A DNA stretch of 29,513 nucleotides from an uncultured Bacilli bacterium (GTDB lineage Bacteria; Bacillota_I; Bacilli_A; RF39; UBA660), in assembly GCA_944336815.1 (NCBI GenBank), contig CALVLG010000003.1, positions 1 to 29,513 on the forward strand, given 5' to 3'. Position 1 is the first letter of the stretch. Each line of letters starts with the position of its first letter. Of this stretch, positions 13,031 through 20,075 are shown one piece after another. Made by a program: the position numbers and the translations under genes. A model generated the notes under the pieces. The model was not told the origin of the DNA. It did no database searches and saw only the letters and a program-made list of their open reading frames with translations.

Positions 13031-15851
13031 ACTGTTCAGCAACTGGACAACTTTCGGAAACAGTTACTTTACCTTTAATTGTAATAGTTTTTTTATTATA
13101 TGTAATTGTATAAGTTACATCTTTTGAACCTGGTGTGGTTGTATCAATTTTACTAGCGACAATCGTTGCTTCTTTAGTAACGTCTTTTTTGTTGTAAGCT
13201 ACTTTGACAGCGTTTTTTGGATTTAGGGTACCATTTACATTAACGCATAAAGTAGAAGCTGTTGCTGTTAATTCTTCTTGACCAGTACTTTCAATCGTTG
13301 CTTCAATTTCAATTCCATTTGAAGCATTTGTTTTAAAGATGCTATAGGCACTTTTAACAACAAAGGTATATTCACCACTTGATGGCGCCGTGTATTTATA
13401 GCTATTGTCTTGTGTCCAACCTAAACTAGTTAAGTTTCCTTGTTCATCTTTTAAATAAATTTGATAGCCGAATGTTCCTAATGAGGAAGTGTTATAGCTT
13501 TCATAAATACGCATATATTCGTTTTCAAATAATTGATAGCTATGATCATAAGTCTTTTTGTAATAATTAAAATAGGTAGCAAATTCATTTCTTACTTTAG
13601 TTGTATTTAGTGCTTCTGGCGTTGCAGCTTTGTCCCAAGTTAAAGTAATTTCGTTACCTACAACAGTGGCATCACCATTACTAGCATTTTCTAATTTAGC
13701 AAATCTAGTTGATGTTTCGCTTGGCTCAGCCCCTTCTTTAAAGTAGGCTTGGTATTTCATGTTATTTGGGGTATATTCGCTAGCCCGTTTAGTTGGTAGG
13801 GTGTTTCGTTCAACTGTAACACTGACAACAGAGTCTGGTTTGGTAAATTTTTCATTTTTCGTTAAAATGTTATTAGCTAAATAAGCACTTATTTTATTAC
13901 GCATGCTTGTTCCAGTATTACTAGTTAAATAATGACCTGGTCCTAAATCTTTTTGGTCATAACCATACCACATTGAAATAGCATATTCGTTATTATATGT
14001 GTTTACCCAGTGGTCTGGGGTTGCATAGACGCTGATTCCTTTTTCTTCGGCTTTTTTGGCATCAATGTTAGTTGTTCCGGATTTGGAAGCAATACTACCA
14101 CGCAAGTTCCAATCGATGCTACCACCAACGCCTTCACTAGTTGCTTGAAGTAAAATGTCTGTAATCATCCAAGCTGTAGCTTCACTCATAGCTTTAGTCA
14201 TTTCATATTTATGTTCAATGGTTTCTTCGGTCTGGGTATTGACAATTTTACTATAAGAATAAGGTTCTATGTAGTAGCCACCTCTAGCAAAAGCCGCATA
14301 GGCAGCAGAACTTTCTAGTGGGGTTAAACCGTAAGTAAAGCCCCCGATACTTAGTGATTCATAAATACCATCTGGACCATAGTTATCTTCATCGATGCCT
14401 AAATTATTTAAGAAAGTTTTAATGTTTTCTTTATCGACTTGATGCATAGCTTCGACAGCGGTTACGTTTCTAGATGCTGATAGGGCATCTTTCATAATCA
14501 TGGCTCCATTATAACGACCATCCCAGTTATTAATTTTGGTACCATTGTTATAAGTGTAATAAAAGTCAATAAACATTTGGCCTGAGGAAGCATTGTTGTA
14601 TTCGATTAATGGACCATAGTCAACTAACGGTTTGGCTGTTGAACCTGGTTGGGCTCTAAAACCGGTTCCACTGGCGCGGTTATCACCTTTTGGCACATAA
14701 TTTCGGCCTGGACCTAAACCACTTATTGAGCCGTCAGTAACAGAAGTAACAGCACTGCCGACTTGAACTAATTCATCACGCCAAGCTCCGGCGGCACCAT
14801 TTTGCATGTTATTAATTGTATCTTGAATATGTTTATCAAAAGTAGTGTATACTTTATAGCCCCCTTTACCAAGTTCAATATTTTCTTGATCACTTATTTC
14901 ATCAACAACATAATCAATTAATACTTGATATGGGGTTGAAGTTGTTTGTTTTGGAACAACTAAAGATTCAACGGAAATGCTTTGGGCATCTTTCATTTCT
15001 TGTTCGGTGATATAACCATGACGATACATGAGTTCTAGAACAGTATTTTTCCGATTATTTGCCGCGACTGGATGTAAGTATGGGTGATAAGCGGTTGGGT
15101 TATTTACCATTCCAACTAGGATGGCACATTCTGGTAAAGATAAATCAGAAACACTTTTGTTAAAGTAATATTGGCTTGCTTGTTCAACACCATAAATTCC
15201 TTCCGTGTTTGTATTTCCACCCGCAAACCACCAAGAATTTAGATACATTTCAATAATTTGTTCTTTGGTGTAGCTTTTTTCGATTTTAAATACGGCCATG
15301 TAAATATCTTGAAATTTTCTAATTATTCCTTCAATTCCACTAGCTTCATTACTGGTAAAATAGTTTTTAGAAAGCTGCATTGATAAGGTAGAAGCGCCAC
15401 CAGCTCCAGATTGACCTAATACTTGACCAATACTTGCTTTTAAAAAACGGGCAGCATCAACACCATTATGTTGGAAGAAACGAGAATCTTCGGTCGCGAT
15501 TAAAGCATCGACTAAAACTTGAGGGAAGTCTTCATAGTTTTTAGTGACACGGTCTTCTGTTCCTAATCTAGCTAGTAGAGAGCCGTCTTTCCAATATATT
15601 TCAGTTGATTCAATATTATATAACGTTTCCATAGTAAACTCTGGAGAAGTAAAAATAATATATAGACCAAAAGCGATTACAACTGAAGCAATAGCAATGC
15701 CAATGGTAACAAAAACCATACATATTTTTTGACCAATAAACTTTTTCTTTTTAGCTTTTTGATTAGTTGGTTTTTTCTTTTTAGTTACTTCTTTTTTTAA
15801 TTCACTTTTAATATCTTTAATTTTTTTTAATTTTATTTTTTTCTTTGCCAT
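13029..15851 (-). CDS. ponA: Class A penicillin-binding protein (PBP1, transglycosylase/transpeptidase)
   Basis: 940 residues. A very Lys-rich cytoplasmic tail (1-40) and one membrane helix (about 41-70) come first. The GT51 transglycosylase follows, with ATEDSRFFQHNGVD (catalytic Glu) and GGASTLSMQLSKN. The transpeptidase has the Ser-x-x-Lys motif in QPGSTAKPL, SRN (S-x-N) and KSGTT. The C-terminal 250 residues are beta-rich, ending with an Ig-like domain (PGSKDVTYTITYNKK); such tails occur in Firmicutes PBP1. It polymerises and crosslinks peptidoglycan outside the membrane. The start lies 2 nt after the recU stop, and AAAGGAT is inside the recU end, so recU-ponA is a coupled operon as in Bacillus. 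Confidence 0.93.
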   Translation of the reverse strand: MAKKKIKLKKIKDIKSELKKEVTKKKKPTNQKAKKKKFIGQKICMVFVTIGIAIASVVIAFGLYIIFTSPEFTMETLYNIESTEIYWKDGSLLARLGTEDRVTKNYEDFPQVLVDALIATEDSRFFQHNGVDAARFLKASIGQVLGQSGAGGASTLSMQLSKNYFTSNEASGIEGIIRKFQDIYMAVFKIEKSYTKEQIIEMYLNSWWFAGGNTNTEGIYGVEQASQYYFNKSVSDLSLPECAILVGMVNNPTAYHPYLHPVAANNRKNTVLELMYRHGYITEQEMKDAQSISVESLVVPKQTTSTPYQVLIDYVVDEISDQENIELGKGGYKVYTTFDKHIQDTINNMQNGAAGAWRDELVQVGSAVTSVTDGSISGLGPGRNYVPKGDNRASGTGFRAQPGSTAKPLVDYGPLIEYNNASSGQMFIDFYYTYNNGTKINNWDGRYNGAMIMKDALSASRNVTAVEAMHQVDKENIKTFLNNLGIDEDNYGPDGIYESLSIGGFTYGLTPLESSAAYAAFARGGYYIEPYSYSKIVNTQTEETIEHKYEMTKAMSEATAWMITDILLQATSEGVGGSIDWNLRGSIASKSGTTNIDAKKAEEKGISVYATPDHWVNTYNNEYAISMWYGYDQKDLGPGHYLTSNTGTSMRNKISAYLANNILTKNEKFTKPDSVVSVTVERNTLPTKRASEYTPNNMKYQAYFKEGAEPSETSTRFAKLENASNGDATVVGNEITLTWDKAATPEALNTTKVRNEFATYFNYYKKTYDHSYQLFENEYMRIYESYNTSSLGTFGYQIYLKDEQGNLTSLGWTQDNSYKYTAPSSGEYTFVVKSAYSIFKTNASNGIEIEATIESTGQEELTATASTLCVNVNGTLNPKNAVKVAYNKKDVTKEATIVASKIDTTTPGSKDVTYTITYNKKTITIKGKVTVSESCPVAEQ

Positions 15852-15853
15852 AC

Positions 15854-16414
15854 TTATATCCTTTCTAAATAGACTTCATCGACTATTTTTAAATAATCTA
15901 ATGGGGGATTATATCCGTCTTTAATGAAGAACCCCTTTTCCTTAATATATGAATAGGGAAAGCTTTTTCTTGTTTCATGGTCTAAAAACCAGATAACATC
16001 TTCACCTTTTAATAAATATGTTAAGGTGTTTATTTTAATAATAATAAAACATATACCACCATGATTTAAAACTCTTCTAAGATACTTAAGTTGATGTTCA
16101 TGGAAGTTGGCGAGTGGGAATGAGGTTTTACTTTGAGTCTCTTTAGCTTCAAATTCAATGTATTTACCTTTGTAGATACCGTTATAATCGAGAGTTGATG
16201 GGGCTTTAAAATAACCATTTTTAATAATGCGGCCATGGTCAGTATAAGTAGCTTCACTGATTCCAATGGGAGTTGGTTTTTTATAAATTAAAGCCTGATC
16301 TTTTTCTAAATAGTATTCATTTGTTTCGTTAATTAAGTTTTCTAAATCCATCCCACGGTTACTATATGTCACTTGTTTTAATGTGTTTTTCTTAATTTTA
16401 TTTGGATATAACAT
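15854..16414 (-). CDS. recU: Holliday junction resolvase RecU
   Basis: 186 residues. Visible family blocks: SNRGMDLENLINETNEYY, the acidic metal site STLDYNG (Asp) and YIEFEAKET (Glu-x-Lys), then FHEHQLKYLRRVLNHGGICF. RecU cuts four-way junctions in recombination and chromosome segregation and interacts with RecA, encoded nearby. First gene of the recU-ponA operon. GGTGA precedes the ATG, and a TATAAT lies upstream on the minus strand (plus-strand positions 16432-16437). Confidence 0.9.
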   Translation of the reverse strand: MLYPNKIKKNTLKQVTYSNRGMDLENLINETNEYYLEKDQALIYKKPTPIGISEATYTDHGRIIKNGYFKAPSTLDYNGIYKGKYIEFEAKETQSKTSFPLANFHEHQLKYLRRVLNHGGICFIIIKINTLTYLLKGEDVIWFLDHETRKSFPYSYIKEKGFFIKDGYNPPLDYLKIVDEVYLERI

Positions 16415-16509
16415 AAGTAGTCACCATAAATATTATACAATAAAAGCCTCAAAAAGAAAAATGTTTATCATTTTAGAATTGTTTTATTTGACAGGTTTTG
16501 TCGAATTGC

Positions 16510-16538
16510 TTGGCATTAAGAAAAAAGTTTTTTAGAAT
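16510..16538 (+). promoter_or_regulatory. Promoter of small ORF before gpsB
   Basis: TTGGCA (16510-16515), 17-bp spacer, TAGAAT (16533-16538), just before GGAGGA and a run of three ATG codons. Confidence 0.6.
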
Positions 16539-16557
16539 ATAAGCGGAGGATATGATG

Positions 16558-16698
16558 ATGAATTTATTTGATATGGCATTTAATAAAATGCTCGAAAATT
16601 TGCATTATTTAGATTTAGAATTAATGATTCAAGCGATGGAGGCGGTTGAAGAAAAAAAAGATGAGGAAATTTTTGGCAAAAAAGGAACCACTAATTGA
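16558..16698 (+). CDS. Small acidic protein of unknown function
   Basis: 46 residues from ATG 16558. ATG codons also occur at 16552 and 16555, but GGAGGA (16545-16550) gives the best spacing to 16558. Composition: an amphipathic start (NLFDMAFNKMLENLHYLD), an acidic middle (AMEAVEEKKDEEIF) and a basic tail; no membrane segment and no Cys. It has its own promoter, and its TGA lies inside the -35 box of gpsB. The good ribosome binding site, promoter and codon use like its neighbours argue that it is real. I do not recognise it; its position beside gpsB and recU-ponA would fit a cell-division or wall factor, but that is only a guess. Confidence 0.55.
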   Translation: MNLFDMAFNKMLENLHYLDLELMIQAMEAVEEKKDEEIFGKKGTTN

Positions 16699-16723
16699 CA
16701 AACAAAAAAAGTATTGTTAAGAT
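16695..16723 (+). promoter_or_regulatory. Promoter of gpsB
   Basis: TTGACA (16695-16700), 17-bp spacer ending in TGT, TAAGAT (16718-16723). It overlaps the stop codon of the small ORF. Confidence 0.75.
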
Positions 16724-16743
16724 GTTTTAAGAAGGTGGTAAAT

Positions 16744-17079
16744 GTGTTAAGTGAAAAAATCGTATTGAGCCCTGAAGAAATATACGAGAAAGAATTTAAA
16801 GTTGATGCGCGTGGCTATCGTCCTCAAGAAGTCGATAATTTTTTAGATTTGATTATTAAAGATTATTCGGAATTTATTAAAATGACGCGAAGCTATGAGA
16901 AAGAAATCACGGTTTTAAATGAAGAAAATGCTAAGTTAAAGGCGACAATTCGGAAATTAGAGGCTGAATTAGAAGCCCGAGAAGGAGCGGGTAATTCTTC
17001 ACAAGTTAATAATGTTGATTTATTAAGAAGGATTAGTCAATTAGAAAAAATTGTATATAGTAAAATGAGTAATAATTAA
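16744..17079 (+). CDS. gpsB: Cell division protein GpsB (DivIVA-like)
   Basis: 111 residues. The N-terminal DivIVA/GpsB membrane-binding domain is clear: LSPEEIYEKEFKVDARGYRP, then EVDNFLDLIIKDY. A coiled coil (about 45-80) and a short C-terminal helix (about 92-108) follow. GpsB links PBP1 to the division and elongation machinery, which fits the nearby ponA. GTG at 16744 is the start (AAGGTGG upstream); reading from further upstream would include promoter DNA. The stop codon lies inside the first helix of rnpB. Confidence 0.88.
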   Translation: MLSEKIVLSPEEIYEKEFKVDARGYRPQEVDNFLDLIIKDYSEFIKMTRSYEKEITVLNEENAKLKATIRKLEAELEAREGAGNSSQVNNVDLLRRISQLEKIVYSKMSNN

Positions 17080-17411
17080 GGCAAATGCGGACATTCATGT
17101 GATGTTTGAGGAAAGTCCTTGCTCACACAGCCTGCGATGGTTGTAGTGTTTGTGCTTAGGGAAAAAATAACCTAAGGTAGATTAATCTAACGGCTCTGAA
17201 AGAACCTTCACTGGTTTTAGTAAGTATAAAAGTGCCAAAGTGACGAAGAAAAGGGAAACCTTGGAAGTGGAACGTGGTAAACCCCACAAGTGAGAAACCC
17301 AAATTATGGTAGGGGAGCTTTTACTGATAATAAAATGAGGTAAAAGACCAGCAATGGTAGATAAATATTTGCCACCGCGAAAGCGGTACAGAACAAGGCT
17401 TATTAATTATT
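17071..17411 (+). ncRNA. rnpB: RNase P RNA, B type
   Basis: Conserved blocks in order: GAGGAAAGTCC (P4 5' side), GCTCACACAG, AGTGCCAAAGTGACGAAG, TGGAACGTGGTAAACCCC, GAGAAACCCAAATT, TGGTAGGGGA, and near the 3' end ACAGAACAAGGCTTA. These match the Bacillus-type RNA. Terminal helix P1 forms between AATAATTAA (17071-17079) and TTAATTATT (17403-17411), which sets the ends. It is the catalytic subunit that matures tRNA 5' ends. No separate terminator is seen before the next ribosome binding site at 17423, so it may be processed from a gpsB-rnpB-rodZ transcript. Confidence 0.95.
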
Positions 17412-17437
17412 ATTTATTTTTTAAAGGAGTGAGTATC

Positions 17438-17881
17438 TTGTTTAATATTGGAAATGATTTAAAAGAAGCAAGAGAAAAATCAGGGGTATCTTTAGAGGAA
17501 GCGGCCAAAGATATTCAAATAAAAAGTGTTATTTTAGAAAATATTGAAGAGGGAAACATTGGGGCTTTTAAAGACATTTTTGAATTAAAAAATCATTTAA
17601 GTACTTATGCTAAGTATTTAGGGTTAAATGCTTTAGAAATATTAGATGAATTTAATGAGTATATGTTTGAGTATACTTCAAAAATACCTATAAAAGATAT
17701 TGAAAAAAAAGTGATGGAACAAAACAAAGAAAAAACGGAAGTTATTGCTTCTCCTTATACTAAACCAATGAAAAAATATCCTAAAAAGTATTATGTTATA
17801 ATGTGTGTTATTTTTATTATCGTGGCTATTTTAATAATTTGTTGGAGTATTCAGCAAATTGCAACGACTAATTATTTATAA
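17438..17881 (+). CDS. rodZ: RodZ-like helix-turn-helix membrane protein
   Basis: 147 residues. An N-terminal HTH of the RodZ/YmfM type (IGNDLKEAREKSGVSLEEAA, then KDIQIKSVILENIEEGN) is followed by a linker and one membrane helix near the end (about 119-140). Almost nothing lies outside the membrane, so the periplasmic beta domain of longer RodZ proteins is missing. RodZ ties MreB to the elongation machinery. The start is a TTG at 17438 with AAAGGAG at 17423-17429; upstream sequence in the same frame belongs to rnpB. Order rodZ-pgsA-recA follows Bacillus ymfM-pgsA-cinA-recA, without cinA. Confidence 0.8.
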   Translation: MFNIGNDLKEAREKSGVSLEEAAKDIQIKSVILENIEEGNIGAFKDIFELKNHLSTYAKYLGLNALEILDEFNEYMFEYTSKIPIKDIEKKVMEQNKEKTEVIASPYTKPMKKYPKKYYVIMCVIFIIVAILIICWSIQQIATTNYL

Positions 17882-17892
17882 GAAGGTGTTTT

Positions 17893-18486
17893 ATGAATTT
17901 AGCAAATAAATTAACATTAAGTCGAATAGTAATGGCTTTTTTAATTTTGGTGATTTTACTTGTGCCGTTTGAAGATTTCGGGCTTGTTTTACCTACTTTT
18001 TATGTAGGTGGAAAAGTTGTGGTAGAATTACGTTATATTATCGCTGGCTTTTTATTTGTAATTGCTTGTCTTACTGATTATTTGGATGGAAGTATTGCTA
18101 GAAAAAATAAACAAACAAGTGATTTTGGGGCCACGATGGATGCGATTGCCGATAAAGTTTTGGTTAATGGAGTTTTAATCATTTTGGCTTATCAGGGCTT
18201 TATTGCACTTTTAGTACCGATTGTAATTGTTTTAAGAGATATATGTATTGATGCTTTAAGAGCTTTATCAGCAAAAAATAAAGTGATTATTAAAGCCAGT
18301 AAGTGGGGAAAAGTTAAAACGGTCTTTATGATGATCGGGATTTCTTTATTGCTTTTTTATAATTTGCCGTTTGAATTATGGGGTATTTATGTTGCTGATA
18401 TATGTGTTTATGCGGCGACTGTTTTATCAGTTGTTTCAGGAGTCTTATATTTTATTAAGGCCAAAGAGTATATAAAAATTTCATAA
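17893..18486 (+). CDS. pgsA: CDP-diacylglycerol-glycerol-3-phosphate phosphatidyltransferase
   Basis: 197 residues with about five or six membrane helices. The CDP-alcohol phosphotransferase signature D-x2-DG-x2-AR-x8-G-x3-D-x3-D is complete, from DYLDGSIAR to MDAIAD. It makes phosphatidylglycerol phosphate, the first step to phosphatidylglycerol. It starts 11 nt after rodZ with GAAGGTG upstream, so they are co-transcribed. A second protein with this domain, fused to an HD domain, is encoded at 25.9 kb. Confidence 0.92.
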   Translation: MNLANKLTLSRIVMAFLILVILLVPFEDFGLVLPTFYVGGKVVVELRYIIAGFLFVIACLTDYLDGSIARKNKQTSDFGATMDAIADKVLVNGVLIILAYQGFIALLVPIVIVLRDICIDALRALSAKNKVIIKASKWGKVKTVFMMIGISLLLFYNLPFELWGIYVADICVYAATVLSVVSGVLYFIKAKEYIKIS

Positions 18487-18581
18487 AAAAATTACTGATT
18501 TGGAAAATTGGCTTTTTTTGGCTAATCAATTTAGGGTATTTTGACTAGCAAAATTAATAAATTTGCTTAAAAAGACATGTA

Positions 18582-18596
18582 AAACGTTTGTTCGTA
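18582..18596 (-). promoter_or_regulatory. LexA-type SOS box upstream of recA
   Basis: Minus-strand reading TACGAACAAACGTTT fits the Firmicutes LexA pattern CGAAC-N4-GTTY with one changed base. The same 15 bp occur upstream of dinB (25797-25811). A second, inverted ACAAACGTTTT overlaps the -35 box of recA, so the two form an 11-bp-arm inverted repeat. Confidence 0.7.
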
Positions 18597-18603
18597 AAAC
18601 GAG

Positions 18604-18632
18604 TTGACAAACGTTTTTTTGTATTATAAAAT
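18604..18632 (+). promoter_or_regulatory. Promoter of recA
   Basis: TTGACA (18604-18609), 17-bp spacer, TAAAAT (18627-18632). The spacer contains ACGTTT of the second LexA-like half. Confidence 0.75.
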
Positions 18633-18659
18633 GGAATTACGAAGAAATTGGAGGAATTT

Positions 18660-19682
18660 ATGAAAACAACAAAAGATGTAAAAGACAAAGATAAGGCTTT
18701 AGAAGCAGTTTTAGCCGACATTGAAAAACAATTTGGTAAAGGGGCGATTATGAAACTCGGCGCCCAAGAACACATGGAAATTGATGTTACTTCAAGTGGT
18801 TCTTTATCTTTAGATATTGCTTTAGGAGTTGGGGGTTATCCTAAGGGAAGAATTGTTGAAATATATGGACCGGAGTCTTCTGGTAAAACGACTTTTGCTT
18901 TACAAGCCATTGCTGAAGTTCAAAAAGAAGGGGGAAGAGCAGCTTTTATTGATGCCGAACATGCTTTAGATCCTGTTTATGCTAAAAATTTAGGTGTTGA
19001 TATTAATGAACTATTATTATCTCAACCAGATACTGGGGAGCAAGCCTTAGAAATTTGTGAGGCTTTAGTGCGGAGTGAAGCCGTTAATATTATTGTGGTT
19101 GACTCAGTGGCGGCTTTAGTTCCCAAAGCTGAAATTGAAGGCGATATGGGGGATAGTCACGTTGGGTTGCAAGCAAGATTAATGAGTCAGGCTTTAAGAA
19201 AATTATCTGGAACAATTAATAAAACGAAAACAACAGCTATTTTTATTAATCAATTAAGAGAAAAAGTTGGGGTTATGTTTGGTAATCCAGAGACCACTCC
19301 AGGGGGAAGAGCTTTAAAGTTTTATGCGACAATTAGGCTTGATGTTCGAAGAGGCGAACAAATTAAAGCTGGTGATCAAATAATTGGTAATAAGACTAAT
19401 ATTAAAGTGGTTAAAAATAAAGTAGCTCCACCTTTTAAAACAGCATCAGTTGATATTATGTATGGCGAAGGGGTATCAAGAGAAGGTGAGATTATTGATA
19501 TTGCTGCTGATTTGAATATTATTGATAAATCAGGGGCTTGGTATGCTTATAATGGCGAGAAAATTGGCCAAGGAAAAGAAAATGTTAAACTATATTTAAA
19601 AGAACATGCCGAGCTTGCTACTGAAATTGAGAATAAAATAAGAGAACATTATGGTTTTAAAAAAAATATAAGTGAAGAATAA
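18660..19682 (+). CDS. recA: Recombinase RecA
   Basis: 340 residues, typical length. Walker A GPESSGKT lies at 70-77, Walker B is NIIVVDSVAAL, and loop regions include GDMGDSHVGLQARLMSQALR and FINQLREKVGVMFGNPETTPGG. It forms filaments on single-stranded DNA, drives strand exchange and triggers LexA self-cleavage. The ATG at 18660 follows TTGGAGGA; a TTG at 18648 lies in that site. Its own promoter with LexA-like boxes indicates SOS control. Instead of rny, common after recA in Bacillus, a pilin-like gene follows. Confidence 0.98.
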   Translation: MKTTKDVKDKDKALEAVLADIEKQFGKGAIMKLGAQEHMEIDVTSSGSLSLDIALGVGGYPKGRIVEIYGPESSGKTTFALQAIAEVQKEGGRAAFIDAEHALDPVYAKNLGVDINELLLSQPDTGEQALEICEALVRSEAVNIIVVDSVAALVPKAEIEGDMGDSHVGLQARLMSQALRKLSGTINKTKTTAIFINQLREKVGVMFGNPETTPGGRALKFYATIRLDVRRGEQIKAGDQIIGNKTNIKVVKNKVAPPFKTASVDIMYGEGVSREGEIIDIAADLNIIDKSGAWYAYNGEKIGQGKENVKLYLKEHAELATEIENKIREHYGFKKNISEE

Positions 19683-19710
19683 TGACTTTTTAAGAGAAAT
19701 TTGATACAAT
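19682..19710 (+). promoter_or_regulatory. Promoter for pilin-like/DUF2779 operon
   Basis: ATGACT (19682-19687), 17-bp spacer ending in TGA, TACAAT (19705-19710), an extended -10. Confidence 0.55.
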
Positions 19711-19736
19711 GAAGACGTTATAAGGATGTGTTTTCA

Positions 19737-20075
19737 ATGAATAATAAAGGTTTTGCGGTAAAAGAATTAATAATTTTGTTTTCCGCTTTAGCAGTGTTGT
19801 TTGCTTTGGCGATTACAAAAGTAAGTTTTGCTTTTGAAGAAGTCGATCAAGAAGAACAATTAGCCGATTTAAAAAACAGCAATTTGCTAGCTGCAGCTAA
19901 TGTTTATGTTATGATGCATAAAGACTTATTTACAGAAGCAGAAACTTATTTTTATGGTAGTGATTTAGTTGAAAATCAATATTTGTTAGATCTTCCTGAA
20001 GAAAGTTATAATACGGTGCGTTTTAAAGTTACAAAAGTTAATGAAACCGATGAATATAAGGTTGAGATTGCATAA
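19737..20075 (+). CDS. Type IV pilin-like (pseudopilin-type) protein
   Basis: 112 residues. The N-terminus MNNKG/FAVKELIILFSALAVL is a class III signal: a short basic leader, Gly before Phe+1, Glu at +5, then a 20-residue hydrophobic helix. The rest is a small hydrophilic domain with a helix (DLKNSNLLAAANVYVMM) and a beta-rich end, the general form of a minor pilin. It would need a prepilin peptidase; none is in the window, nor are any other pilus or competence genes. ATG 19737 has AAGGATG upstream; GTG 19728 is in that site. Its TAA shares a base with the ATG of the next gene, so translation is coupled. Confidence 0.55.
   Translation: MNNKGFAVKELIILFSALAVLFALAITKVSFAFEEVDQEEQLADLKNSNLLAAANVYVMMHKDLFTEAETYFYGSDLVENQYLLDLPEESYNTVRFKVTKVNETDEYKVEIA

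Noticed and set aside
17354..17437. Longer N-terminus of the RodZ-like protein
   Set aside because: These codons are inside RNase P RNA; the TTG at 17438 with AAAGGAG fits better.
18487..18580. Terminator after pgsA
   Set aside because: AGCAAAATT/AATTTGCT (18547-18567) forms a stem but no T run follows; the recA promoter starts shortly after.
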